Source: Streptomyces sp. NWU339
GTDB taxonomy: Bacteria > Actinomycetota > Actinomycetes > Streptomycetales > Streptomycetaceae
Assembly: GCF_003143855.1 (NCBI RefSeq)
Contig: NZ_QFRK01000007.1
Coordinates: forward strand, 51,194-115,193
Length of the DNA: 64,000 nucleotides
Direction: 5' to 3'
Shown: positions 23,077 through 36,700 of the stretch, piece after piece
Numbering within the stretch: the stretch's first letter is position 1
Layout of the letters: every line of letters starts with the position of its first letter
Notes under the pieces: model-generated
The model's input: the letters and a program-made list of their open reading frames with translations, nothing else
Databases searched by the model: none
What the model was told of the DNA's origin: nothing
Translations under genes and position numbers: made by a program

Positions 23077-26000
23077 ATGACGTCTTCGAAGCGAAACCGC
23101 GCCGAGGCCCTGCCGCAGGACCTCCAGGAAGTGCTCCGCCGCCGGCTCGCCGGACGGGCCGCCGGAACCCCCGGCGCCGCCCGGCAGACCATCGGGCAGG
23201 CGGACCGCAGCCGGCCGCTGCCCCTGTCCTTCGCCCAGCAGCGCCTGTGGTTCCTGGACCGGCTGCGCCCCGGCGACCCGCGCTACAACAGCGCGGTCGC
23301 GCTGCGCCTGACCGGAACCCTCGACCACACCGCCCTGTCCGGCGCGCTGGAGCACGCGGTGGGGCGGCACGAGGCGCTGCGCACCACGTTCCAGGAGACC
23401 GACGGCACACCCGCGCAGACCGTGCACCCCGCCGGGCCGCTCCCGCTGCCCGTCCGGGACCTGACGGCTCCCGGCGACGGGCCGGCGGACCTGGACGCGC
23501 TGCTGCAGGCCGAGTACGAGCGCCCCTTCGACCTGCGGACCGGGCCGCTGCTGCGCGCCCTGCTGCTGCGGGAGTCGCACGACGCGCACGTCCTGCTGCT
23601 GACGGCCCATCACATCGTCACCGACGGCTGGTCGATGGGCGTGCTGCTGGAGGAGCTGTGCGCCGCCTACGACGCCCTCGCCCGGGGCGCCCGGCCCGCG
23701 CTGCCGCCGGTGGCCACGCAGTACCCGGACTTCGCCGTCTGGCAGCGCGAGCAGCTGTCCGGGACCCGGTTGGAGCGTCAACTGGACTACTGGAAGGAGA
23801 AGTTGTCCGGGACGGTGGCGCCCGAGCTGCCGCTGGACCGGCCGCGCCGCGGCGAGGAGTCCGGCGCGGGCGCGGTGCACACCTTCACCGTGCCCGCGGC
23901 CACCGCGGCCCGGCTGAAGCACCTCGCGGCCGAGCAGCACACCACGCTGTTCACCGCCCTGGTCGCCGCCTGCCAGGCCCTGCTGGCCCGCTGGTCCGGG
24001 CAGGACGACATCACCGTCGGCTCGTTGACCCCCGGACGCGGGCGCACCGACCTGGAACGGGCCGTCGGGTTCTTCGTCAACACCGTCGTGCTGCGCACCC
24101 GCGTCGAGACCGGCGACTCCTTCCGCGATCTGCTCGCCGCTGCCGCGGACACCGTCAACGGCGCCTTCGCGCACGGCGACACGCCGTTCGAGCGGCTGGT
24201 GGAGGCCGTCGGCGCGACCCGGGAGGCGGGCCGCAACCCCCTGTTCGACGTGATGGTCCTGCTGCACCCCGCGCCGCCCGCCGCACCCGACCCGCACGGC
24301 CTGGCCACCGCCCCGGTCGCCGTGCCCCGGCAGGCCGCCACGTTCGACCTGAGCGTGGAGTTCGTCCCGGACGGGGACGGGCTGACCGGCCTGCTGGAGT
24401 ACCGCACCGACCTGTTCGACGCGGCCACCGCCGAGCGCATGGCGGACCAGCTGCTGCGCACGCTGGACGGAGCCGTCGCCGAACCGGACCGGCCGCTCGG
24501 TGCCCTGCCCCTGCTCTCGCCCCGGCAGACGCGGCAGGTGACGCGGGACTGGAACGCGACCGCGCGGCCCGTGCCCGAGGAGACCGTGCCCGAGCTGTTC
24601 GCGCGGCAGGCCGCCCGCACCCCGCACGCCACCGCCCTGGTCGCGGGGGACGTACGCCTGGACTACGCGACGCTCGACGCGCGAGCCGACCGTCTGGCCC
24701 GTCACCTGACCGCACGCGGCGCGGGACCCGAGCGGCTGGTCGCCCTCAGACTGCCGCGCACCGCCGACATGATCGTGGCGATCCTCGCCGTCTGGAAGGC
24801 CGGCGCCGGCTATCTGCCCCTGGATCCCGCGCTGCCGAAGGACCGGGTGCGGTTCCTGCTGGACGACGCGCGGCCGGCGCTCGTCCTGGACGAAGCCGCG
24901 CTGCGGGAAGTCCCCGACACGGCCTCCGACACCGCCCCCGGCCGGCTCGCCCCGCCGCACCCCGACACCAGCGCGTACCTCATCCACACCTCCGGCTCCA
25001 CCGGCCGCCCCAAGGGCGTGGCCGTGGCGCACCGGTCCCTGGCGAACCTCCTGGCGGGCCATCGCGAGGGCTTCGTCGCCGAGGCGGGCGGCGGGCCGCT
25101 GCGGGTGGCGCTGACGGCGTCGTTCTCCTTCGACACCTCACTGGAGGGCGTGCTGCTGATGGCCGACGGCCACCCGCTGCACCTGGTCGACGAGACGACC
25201 CGGCTGGACGCCGCCGCGCTGGTCGAGTACGTCGTCGAGCACCGCATCGACTTCCTCGACCTGACCCCCACCCACCTGCGCCAACTGCTGCCCGCCGGAC
25301 TGCTCACCGACCCGCGCCACCACCCCCGGGTGCTGATGCTCGGCGGCGAGGCCGTCGGGCCCGGCCTGTGGCGGGAGCTGGCCGAGCGGCGGGACGTGGC
25401 CGCGTACAACTTCTACGGGCCCACCGAGTGCACGGTCGACGCCCTGGCCTGCCGCATCGAGGGCGACGGCCGTCCGACCGTCGGCAGGCCACTCGCCAAT
25501 GTGCGCGCCTACGTCCTCGACGACCGGCTGCGGCCCGTGCCGCCCGGAGTCGGCGGCGAGCTGTACCTGGCCGGCGTGCAACTGGCCCGCGGCTACGCGG
25601 GCCGGCCGGGGCTCACCGCCGCACGGTTCCTGCCCGACCCGTTCGGACCGCCCGGCGCCCGCATGTACCGCACCGGTGACCTGGCCCGCTGGACCGCCGA
25701 CGGACGCCTGGACCACCTGGGGCGGGCCGACGACCAGGTCAAGGTGCGCGGCCACCGCATCGAGCCCGGCGAGGTCGAGGCGGCCCTGACGGAGCGGCCC
25801 GAGGTCGCCGCCGCCGCGGTCGTCGCCGTCACCGACCCGCACGGCCACACCCGGCTCGCCGCCTACCTCGTCCCCGCGGTGAGCCGCGATGCGCGGCTCA
25901 CCGCGGCCGACATGAGGGCGGCCTGCCGGCGCGTGCTGCCCGACCACATGGTGCCGTCCTCCTTCACCGTGCTCGACGCCCTGCCGATGACCGTCAGCGG

Positions 26001-27715
26001 CAAGGTCGACCGGCGTGCCCTGCCCGCCCCCGACCTCGACGGCGGCGAACGCGACAAGGAGTTCGTCGCCCCGCGCACCCCGCAGGAGGAGACCCTCGCC
26101 CGCATCTGGGCCGAGGTGCTGGGCGTGCGCCGGGTCGGCGTGACGGACAACTTCTTCGAGCTGGGCGGCGACTCCATCCTCAGCATCCAGGCAGTCTCCC
26201 GCGCCCGCGCGGCGGGCCTGCACCTGACCTCGCGGGACGTCTTCCGCCACCAGACCGTCGCCGACCTCGCCGCCGCGTCCCCGCGCACCGCCGACGTGCC
26301 CGCGCCCCGGTGGCCGCGCGAGGAGGGCCCGGCGCCGCTGACGCCGGTCCAGGAGTGGTTCTTCGCCACGCACGGCCCGCTGCGGCACTTCAGCATGTCG
26401 ATGCTGCTGGACCTGCCGCACGACCTGGACGAGCGGTGCCTGGAGCGCGCCCTGGAGGCACTGGTCGCCCACCACCCCGCGCTGCGCACCCGCTTCGCCC
26501 GCTCGGGGGACACCTGGCGCCAGCACCCCGGCGACGGCCCGGCCACCGGCCTGCTCACCCGCCACGACCTCTCCCGCGCCGCCGACGCGACGGCCGCCCG
26601 CGAAGAGGCCGCCGAGGCCGCCCGCGCCGCCCTCGACCCGGAAACCGGCACCCTGCTGCGCGCCGCCCTGCTGTCCTGCCCCGGCGAGCGTCCCCAACTC
26701 TTCCTCACCGTCCACCACTTGGCGGTGGACAGCGTCTCCTGGCGCATCCTCCTCGCCGACCTCGCACAGGCCTACCGGCAGGCGGCCCAGGGCGATCCGC
26801 CCCAACTGGAGCCCGTCTCCACGCCGTTCGCCGACTGGGCCGCGCACCTCTCCCGTCGGGTACGCGCCGGTGACCTCGACGCCGACCTGCCGCACTGGAC
26901 GGCGGAGGCCGCCGAACCCCGTACCCCGCTGCCCGTGGACCGCCACGGCACCCCGCTCGCCGGCTCGGTCCGCACCCTCCGCACCCGCGTGGACCGCGCC
27001 ACCACCGGGGCCCTCCTGCGCCAGGTGCCCGCCGTCTACCGCACGCAGGTCAACGACGTGCTGCTCAGCGCGCTGAGCCGGGTCCTCGCCGACTGGACGG
27101 GCACCGAGCGGGTGACCGTCGCCCTGGAGGGCCACGGCCGCGAGGACGACACGCTGGACCTGTCCCGCACGGTGGGCTGGTTCACCGCCCAGTACCCCGT
27201 CACCCTGGCGCCCGCCGGACCGTCCGACGCGCCCGACTGGGGCACCACCCTCAAGACGGTGAAGGAGCGCCTGCGGGCCGTTCCCCGGCACGGCCTCGGC
27301 TACGAGGCCCTGGCCCGCCTCGGCTCGCCCGACCCGGCCGCCCGCGCCCTGCGGGACCTGCCGCTGCCGCAGGTCTGCTTCAACTACCACGGCCAGTGGG
27401 AGGCCGGCGACGGGCGGGACTTCGCCCCGGCGGACGAGGCGCCCGGCCGTGACATCGCCGCCGACGAGCCGCCGGCCCACCTGCTGGACATCTCCGCCGT
27501 GGTCGCCGGCGGCGAACTGGAGATCACCTGGCACTACAGCGACCAGGTGCACGACGAGGGCACCGTCCGCACCCTCGCCGACGGCATGACCCGCGCGCTC
27601 GCCGCCATCGCCGATCACTGCGCCCGCCCCGACGCGGGCGGCCGCACCCCGTCCGACTTCCCGCTGGCCCGCCTCGACCAGGACCGCCTGGACCGGCTGG
27701 TCGGCGACGGGCGGG
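23077..27715 (+). other. NRPS 2 module 6 (C-A-T-E), D-basic or polar residue
   Basis: C about 23210-24550, A about 24590-26030, T about 26070-26270, E about 26330-27710. Pocket residues D-T-E-D-M-G-F-V-D carry three acidic side chains beyond the invariant Asp, which suggests a cationic substrate (Orn, Lys, Arg or a derivative). The E domain has a slightly shortened loop between EGHGRED and RTVGWF. Confidence 0.78.
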
Positions 27716-30700
27716 ACGTGGAGGACGTACTGCCGCTGACCCCGCTGCAGGAGGGCATGCTCTTCCACCGGCTGGTCGGCGGCCCCGAGGACGTCTATGT
27801 CGACCAGGCGGCGCTCCTGCTGGACGGCGTCGCCGACCCGCACGCCTTCGCCGCGGCCTGGCAGCGCGTCGCCGAGCGGACGCCCGCCCTGCGCACCCGC
27901 GTGGTCTGGGAGGACGTCCCGGTGCCCCTCCAGGTCGTCCACCGGGACGTGCGGGTGCCGGTGACCCACCTCGACTGGCGCGACCTGGACGAGCCGGAGC
28001 GGGCCGAGCGCCTCACCCGGCTGCGGGCGGACGACCTGGCCCGCGGCATCGACCTCGCCGCCGCGCCGCTGATGCGGCTGACCCTGGTCCGGCTGCCCGA
28101 CGCGCGACTGCGCCTGCTGTGGACCTCCCACCACCTGATCCTGGACGGCTGGAGCCTGGCCCAGGTGCTGACCGAGGTGTGCGAGGAGTACGCGGCACTC
28201 ACCGCCGGCGCCGAGTCCCGGCCGCCGGTACGACGTCCCTTCGGGGACTACGTGCGTCTGCTCGCCGAGCAGGACCCCGACGCCGCCCGCGCGCACTGGC
28301 AGGAGGTCCTCGCCGGCTTCACCACCCCCACCCCGCTGCCCGCCGACCGCCCCCTGCGCGAGGTCCACCTGGCCCGCTCCGCGGACGTGCACACGGCCGG
28401 CCTGGACGACGGGACGTCGGCCCGGCTGGTGCGCACCGCACGCGACGCCGGACTCACCCTCAACACGGTCGTGCAGGGCGCCTGGGCGCTGCTGCTGGCC
28501 CGGTACGCCGCCGAGGACGACGTGGTGTTCGGCACCACCGTCTCCGGCCGGCCCGAGGACCTGCCCGGCGTCGAGTCGATGGTGGGCATGTTCATCAACA
28601 CCGTGCCCACCCGAATACGCGTCGAGGCCGGGCGCACGGCCGGCGCGTGGCTGCGGGAACTGCAGGACGCCCAGGCCGAGTCGAGGCGGTTCGCGGCCGT
28701 GTCGCTGGCCGAGCTGACCCAGCTGAGCGACGTGCCGTCCGGCAGCCCGCTCTTCCACAGCATGGTCGCCTTCGAGAACTACCCCTTCGACGAGGCCCGC
28801 ACGGCCGGCTCCGGGGTGCGCCTGGCCGAGGTGACCTCCCGCGACGCCACCAACTACCCGCTCGTCCTGCGCGCCCACCACGGCGAACGCCTCGGCTTCG
28901 ACCTCGCCTACGATCCCGCCCTGTTCGACGCGGCGACCGTCCGCTCGCTCGCCGACCGGCTGTGCCTGCTGCTCACGGAGCTGGCCGACGGCCCCGACCG
29001 GCCGCTGCGCACCCTGGCCCGGCCGACGGCCGGGGAACGGCGGCGGATGCTCACCGACTGGAACGGCACCGAACGGGGCCGCCCCGCTCAGACCCTGGTG
29101 GACCTGTTCGAGGCGCAGGCCGCCCGCACGCCCGGCGCCGTCGCCGTCACCTGCGGAGCCGAGCGTCTGGACTACGCGACGCTCGACGCCCGCGCCGGCC
29201 GGCTCGCCCACCGGCTCGCCGAACTCGGTGCCGCGCCCGAGCGGTTCGTCGCCCTCGCCCTGCCCCGCTCCTGCGACCAGGTCGTCGCGATCCTCGCCGT
29301 GCTGAAGACCGGCGCGGCCTACCTGCCGATCGACCCGGCCTCGCCCGCCGAACGCATCGGCCACCTCCTCGCCGACGCCGCCCCGGTGACGCTGGTGACC
29401 ACGACCGGCACGGCGGCACGGGCCGACGGCACCGACGTGCCCGTCCTCCTCCTCGACGACCCGGACGTCGAGGCCGACCTCGCCCGCCGCCCGGTCACCG
29501 GTCCCGCCCCGGCCCGCCGCCCGCTGCCGGAGAGCCCCGCCTACGCCATCTACACCTCCGGCTCCACCGGCCGCCCCAAGGGCGTGGTGATCCCGCACGC
29601 CAACGTGGTGCGGCTGTTCACCCGCACGAGCCACTGGTTCGGCTTCGGCGCGGACGACGTGTGGACGATGTTCCACTCCTACGCGTTCGACTTCTCCGTG
29701 TGGGAGCTGTGGGGCCCGCTGCTGCACGGCGGCCGGCTCGTGGTCGTGCCCGACGAGACCGCCCGCTCCCCGGAGGACTTCCTGCGCCTGCTGGCGGACG
29801 AGCAGGTCACCGTCCTCAACCAGACGCCGTCCGCGTTCTACCCGCTGATCCGCGCGGACGCCGAACACCCCGAAACCGGCGCCCGCCTCGCGCTGCGCAC
29901 GGTGATCTTCGGCGGCGAAGCCCTGGACGTCGGCCGGCTCGCCGCCTGGTGGACGCGCCACCCGGCCTGTGCCCCGCGGCTGGTCAACATGTACGGCATC
30001 ACCGAGACCACGGTGCACGTGACCCACGCCCCGCTCGACCCCGCCACCGACGCGGACGGCCCCGTCGGCTCCATCGGCACGGCCATCGAGGACCTGCGGG
30101 TGTACGTGCTCGACGCGGACCTGGCGCCCGTGCCGCCCGGCGCCATCGGCGAACTCTTCGTGGCGGGCGAGGGCCTGGCCCGCGGCTACCTGGGCCGCCC
30201 CGGCCTCACCGCCGCCCGCTTCCTCGCCGACCCCTTCGGGCAGGCCGGCAGCCGCATGTACCGCACGGGCGACCGGGCGAAGTGGCGGGCCGACGGCACC
30301 CTGGAATACCTGGGCCGCGCGGACGCCCAGGTGAAGATCCGCGGCTACCGCATCGAACCCGGCGAGATCGAGGCGGCCCTGCACACCCACCCCGGCGTCG
30401 CCGAGGCCGCGGTCGGCGTGTTCGAGGACGCCTCCGGCACCCGCCGGCTCGTGGCGCACGTCGTCGGCTCCGGCGGCGAGGCCCCCGCGGCGGCCGAGCT
30501 GCGCGCCCACCTGGAGCGCCTGCTGCCCGCCCACATGGTGCCCGCCGCCCATGTGCCGATGGACGCGCTGCCGCTCACCGTCAACGGCAAGCTCGACCGG
30601 CGCGCGCTGCCCGCGCCGGGACCGGACGGCTACGCCACCGGCACCGACCGGACACCGCCGCGCACGCCCGCCGAACGGCTGGTCGCCGCCGCCTGGACGG

Positions 30701-33700
30701 ACGTGCTGGGAGTCGAGGAGGTGAACGCCGGCGACGACTTCTTCGCGCTCGGCGGCGACTCCATCCTCGCCGTCCGCGTCACCGCCCGGCTGCGCGCCGC
30801 GTTCGGTCCCGAGGTCTCCCCGAGGACGCTGTTCACCCGTCCCACGGTGGCCGCCCTGGCCGCCGAGCTCGGCGAACCGGCCGACGACGCGTCCGCCCCG
30901 CAGGCCGACGCGATACCGGCGACCGCCCCGCAGACCCCGGCGCCGCTGTCGTACGCCCAGCAACGCCTGTGGTTCCTCGACCGGTTCGAGCCCGGCAGCA
31001 CCGAGTACACGACGCTGTCCGTGCTCCGCATGCGCGGACCGCTCGACGCAAGCGCCCTGCGCACCGCGCTGGACGGCCTGGTCGCCCGGCACGAGGCGCT
31101 GCGCACCACGTTCACCGAACAGGACGGGCAGGCACGGCAGTCGGTGAACCCGTCGTACCGGGTCGACCTGCCCGTGGACGACCTCACCACGGCCCCGGAC
31201 GCGCGGGCGGCGCTGGACGCGCTGCTGGAGCGCGAGGCCGCCACGCCCTTCGACCTGGCGGCCGGGCCGCTGCTGCGCGCCCGGCTGGCCCGCCTGGCCG
31301 CCGGCGAGCACGTTCTCGTACTCGCCGTCCACCACATCGTCACCGACGGCTGGTCGCTCGGCGTCCTCGGCCGGGACCTGGGCGAGCTGTACGCGGCGGC
31401 ACACGAGGGCCGCCGCCCCCGGCTGCCCGCGCTGCCCGTCCGGTACGCCGACCACGCCGCCTGGCAGCGCGCCCGCGCCGACCGCGTCGAGCACCAACTC
31501 GCCCACTGGCGCGAGACGCTGGACGCAGTGCCCCCGCTGGAGCTGCCGACCGACCGGCCGCGTCCCGCCGTACGGACCCGGGACGGCGCGCTGGTGACCT
31601 TCACCCTGCCCGCCGAGCTGACCGACCGGCTGCGCGAGCGGGGCCGGGAGGCCGACGCCACCCTGTACATGACGCTGCTGACCGCCTGCACGGCCCTGCT
31701 GTCCCGCTGGGCCGACCAGGACGACTTCGCCGTCGGCACCGTCACCGCGGGCCGTGAGCGCCCCGAACTGCACGACGTGGTCGGCATGTTCGTGAACACG
31801 CTGGTGCTGCGCAACCGGGTGCGCCCCGGCACGTCGTTCCGCGCGCTGCTGAAGCAGGTGCGCGGCACCGTCCTGGAGGCGTTCGCCCACCAGGACGTGC
31901 CCTTCGAGCGGCTGGTGGACGCCCTCCAGCCCGAGCGGGACACCAGTCGCACCCCCCTGTTCCAGGTCATGGTCGCCCTGCACAACCTGGGCGCCGAGGC
32001 TCCCGCGCTCCTGGACCTGGACGTCGAGCCGGTCATGCCGCCGGTCCGGCACGCCACGTTCGACCTGGCCTTCGACTTCGTGGAGGACGACGGCGGCGTC
32101 ACCGGCCACCTGGAGTACGACACCGGCCTGTTCGACGAGGACACCGTCCGGCGCCTGGCCGCCCGTCTGCGGCTGCTGCTGGAGGCCGCGGCGCAGGACC
32201 CCGACCAGGACGTGCGGGCGCTGGAGCTGATGACCGCGGCCGAGCGGCGCCGGGTCCTCCACGACTGGCAGGGGCCGCGGCGCGCGGTTCCGGGGACCAC
32301 TTTCCCCGCCCTGTTCGAGGAGCAGGCCGCCCGCACCCCGCACGTCACCGCCCTGGTGGCACGGGACGCCACGCTCGACTTCGCCGCCCTCAACGAGCGC
32401 GCCAACCGGCTCGCCCACCACCTCGTGGCCCGGGGCGTCGCCCCCGAGCGGGTGGTCGCCGTACGGCTGCCGCGCACCTCCGACCTGCTGGTGGCGGTGC
32501 TCGCCGTCGTCAAGGCGGGCGGCGCCCTCCTCTGCCTCGACCCCGACCTGCCCGAGGAACGCGTCGCCCACCTCCTCGCGGACGCGGCCCCGCACACCGT
32601 GCTGACCGCCGACACACTGCGCGAGGTGCCGTGGGACCGGCTGCCCGCCCACGACCCCACCGACCGCGACCGCCCGGCCCCGCTGCGCCCGGACCACGCC
32701 GCCTACATCGTCTACACCTCCGGCTCCACCGGCCGCCCCAAGGGCGTCGTCGTCGAACACCGCCACCTGGTCAACCTCTGCCACGACCACCGCGAAGGGC
32801 TCGTCGCACCGCACACCGCGGACGGGCGCCGGCTGCGCGCCGCGCTGAGTGCCTCGTTCTCCTTCGACACCTCCTGGGAGGGGCCGCTGCTGCTCGCCCT
32901 CGGGCAGGAGGTCCACCTCGTCGACGAGGACGTGCGCCTGGACCCGGACGCGTTCTGCGCCCAGGTCACCGAACGCCGCCTGGACCTGGTGAACGTCACC
33001 CCGTCCTTCCTGCGCGAACTCACCGCCGCCGGACTCCTCGCACCCGGCCGCCACCACCCGCGCGTCCTGCTGGTCGGCGGTGAGGCGACAGGCCCCGACA
33101 CCTGGCGGGAGCTGTGCGCCGCCGCCGACCTCGGCGTCACCGCGTACAACATGTACGGGCCCACCGAGTGCACCGTCGACGCCACGTACGGGCGCTGCGC
33201 CGAACACCCGGACCGACCGGTCATCGGGCGCCCCGGCCGCAACCTGCGCGCCTACGTCCTCGACGGCGCCCTGCGCCCGGTGCCGCCCGGCGTGCCCGGC
33301 GAGCTGTACCTCGCCGGCGCACAGGTGGCCCGCGGCTACCTGGGCCGCCCCGGCCTGACCGCGTCGCGTTTCCTCGCCGACCCGTTCGGCGCGCCCGGGG
33401 AGCGGATGTACCGCACCGGCGACCGCGCCCGCTGGGACGGACGTGGGCTGCTGGAGTTCCTGGGCCGCGCCGACGAGCAGATCAAGATCCGCGGGTTCCG
33501 TGTCGAACCCGGCGAGGTCGAGGCCGCGCTGCTCGCCCACCCGGACGTGTCCGAGGCCGTCGTGACGGCACGCGAACACGCGGGCCGGCTCATGCTCGTG
33601 GCCCACCTGGTGCCCGCCCAGGACGCCGTCCCGACCGCCGACGAACTGCGCCTCGCGCTCCGGCGCACCCTGCCGGACCACATGGTGCCGACGGCGTTCG

Positions 33701-36700
33701 TCCCGCTGGCGCGGATACCGCGCACCAGCAGCGGCAAGACCGACCGGCGCGCCCTGCCCGCCCCGCCCGCGCAACCGGACCCCGCCACGACGTACGTGGC
33801 ACCGCGCCCCGGCACCGAGGAGACGCTGGCAGCGATCTGGGCGGACGTCCTGCGGGTGGAACGGGTGGGCGCGCGGGACAACTTCTTCGCGCTCGGCGGC
33901 GACTCCATCCTCAGCATCCAGATCGTCTCCCGGGCCCGCCGGGCCGGACTGGCGCTGACCACCAAGGACGTCTTCCGTCACCAGACCGTCGCCGAACTCG
34001 CCCTCCGCGTCACCGGGGCGGTCCCCGCGGCGGCGGACACGGCCCCGCCCGCCGAGGCACCGCTCACGCCCATCCAGCGCTGGTACCTCGACGGCCGCCG
34101 TCCCGACGACCCGCTGCGCTTCACCATGTCGCAGCACCTCGAACTGACCCCCGGAACCGACCGGTCCGCCCTGCGCCCCGCCGTTGACGCCCTCGTCCGC
34201 CACCATCCGGCCCTGCGCACCCGCTTCCGCCGCACCGAGGACGGCTGGCGCCAGGAAGTCCTGCCGGACGTCCCGGACGGCATCCTCACCCACCACGACG
34301 TGACCGGCCTGGACGGCCCCGCGCTGGAGGCCGAGGTGCGGCGCGCGGCGGACGCGGCCCGGGCGTCCCTCGACCCGACCGAGGGCCGGGTGGTGCGCGT
34401 CCTGCTCTTCGACCGCGGCCCGGAACTGCCCGCGCACCTCCTGTTCACCGTCCACCACCTGGTCGTCGACGGCGTCTCCTGGCGGATCCTGCTGGCCGAC
34501 CTGGAGACCGCCCACCGCTCGGCCGCGGACGGACGGCCCGTCGACCTGCCCCCGGCCACCACCGCGTACGGGCACTGGGCGGCCCGGCTCCAGGCACACA
34601 CCCGTTCCGGCGCCCTGGACGGCGACCTCGCCCACTGGGAGCGCACCGCGGCGGCCCCCGCCGGCCTGCCCGCGGGCAGGCCCGGCCCCAACACCCACGG
34701 CACCGCCGCCACGGTCACCGTGCTGCTGGAGCCGGAGACGACCGAGGCCCTGCTGCGCCGGGTCCCGGAGGTCTACCGCACCCAGGTCAACGACGTCCTG
34801 CTCAGCGCCCTCGGCCGCACTCTGGCCCGCTGGTGCGGGCGCGACACCGTGCTGGTCGGTGTGGAGGGCCACGGCCGCGAGGACCTCTTCGACGACGTGG
34901 ACCTCTCCCGGACGGTCGGCTGGTTCACCGCCGAGTTCCCCCTCGCGCTGAGGGTCGCCCCCGACGCCGGCTGGCACGACACCCTGCGCTCGGTGAAGGA
35001 GCAACTGCGCGCGGTGCCCCTGCACGGTCTGAGCCACGGCGCGCTGCGCCACCTGCTGCCCGACAGCCCGCTGACCGGCGCTCCCGTGCCGCAGGTCGGC
35101 TTCAACTACCACGGCCGGTGGGACGCCGACGGCGACAGGAGCGGCCTCTACGGCGCCGCCCTGCCCCCGGCCGGCTCCGACACCGACCCCGACGCCCCCC
35201 GCCCCTACCTGCTGGACATCACGGGCGTGGTCCAGGACGGCAGGCTCGAGCTCGGCTGGACCTATCCACCGGCCGTCTACGACGAGGCCACCGTCCGCGG
35301 GCTCGCCGACGAGATGTGCGCGGCGCTGCGCGACATCGCGGCCCACTGCACGCGCCCGGACGCGGGCGGCCGCACCCCGTCGGACTTCCCGCTCGCCGGT
35401 CTCGGCCAGAGCGAGCTGGACCGACTGGTGGGCGACGGCCGGCACGTGGCGGACGTCCTGCCGCTGACGCCCCTGCAGACCGGGATGCTCTTCCACGGCC
35501 TGGTGGACACGGCGGGCGCCTACTTCGACCGGACGGCCGTACGGCTGTCCGGGGTGGCCGACCCGCAGGCCTTCGCCGTCGCGTGGCAGCAGGTCGCCGA
35601 CCGCACCGAGGCCCTGCGCACCAGCGTCCACTGGCAGGGCCTGCCGCACCCGGTCCAGGTCGTCCACCACCGCGTGGAGCTGCCCGTCACCCACCTGGAC
35701 TGGCGGCACCTGACGCCCGGGCAACGAGAGGGGGAGACCGAGGAACTGCTGGCCGCCGACCGCACGGCGGGCATGGACCTCACCGCCGCCCCCCTCACCC
35801 GCATCACCCTGGCCGCGTTGCCCGGCGACGAGGTCCTGCTGCTGTGGTCCTCCCACCACCTGATCCTGGACGGCTGGAGCACCGGGCAGCTGCTCACCGA
35901 GGTGTGCGAGCGCTACGCCGCGCTCACCGGCGGCCGCGAAGCCCCCGCACCGGTGAGGCGCCCGTTCTCCGACTTCCTGCGCTGGCTGCGCGACCAGGCC
36001 GAGCCCGCGGCCGAGGCGTACTGGGCCGGCGCCCTCGCCGGCTTCCCGGCCCGCACCCCGCTGCCGTACGACCGCACACCGGCCGAGGCACACCGCGCCC
36101 GCGCCGCCTCCACGGTGCACCGGGAGCTGGACGAGCGGGTCTCGACGCGGCTGCGGGAGACGGCGGCACGGGCCGGGCTGACGGTGAACACCGTGATCGA
36201 GGGCGCCTGGGCGCTGCTGCTGGCCCGCCACGGCGGACGCGACGACGTCGTGTTCGGCACGACCGTCTCCGGGCGTCCGGCCGAACTGCCGGGTGTGGAG
36301 GCGATGATCGGCATGTTCATCAACACCGTGCCCACCCGGATCCGCGTCACGGACGGGGGAGTGGCGTCCTGGCTGCGGGGCGTGCAGGAGCGGCAGAGCG
36401 ACGCCCGGCGCTTCGACTTCCTCGCGCTGCCCCGCATCCAGGCGCTGAGCGAGGTCCCGGCGGGCGAGGCGCTGTTCGACAGCATGGTGGTGTTCGAGAA
36501 CTACCCCGTCGACGAGTCCGCCACGGCCCGGACCGGCGTGCACGTCGAGGAGGTACGGGCCGAGGACGCGCCGACCTTCCCGCTGTGCCTGCGCGCCCAC
36601 CTCGGTGACCGGCTCGGCATCGACCTCGCCTACGACGCCGGCCTGTTCGACGCGCACACGGCCGAACGCCTCGCGGCCGGGCTCGTGGTCGTCCTGACCG

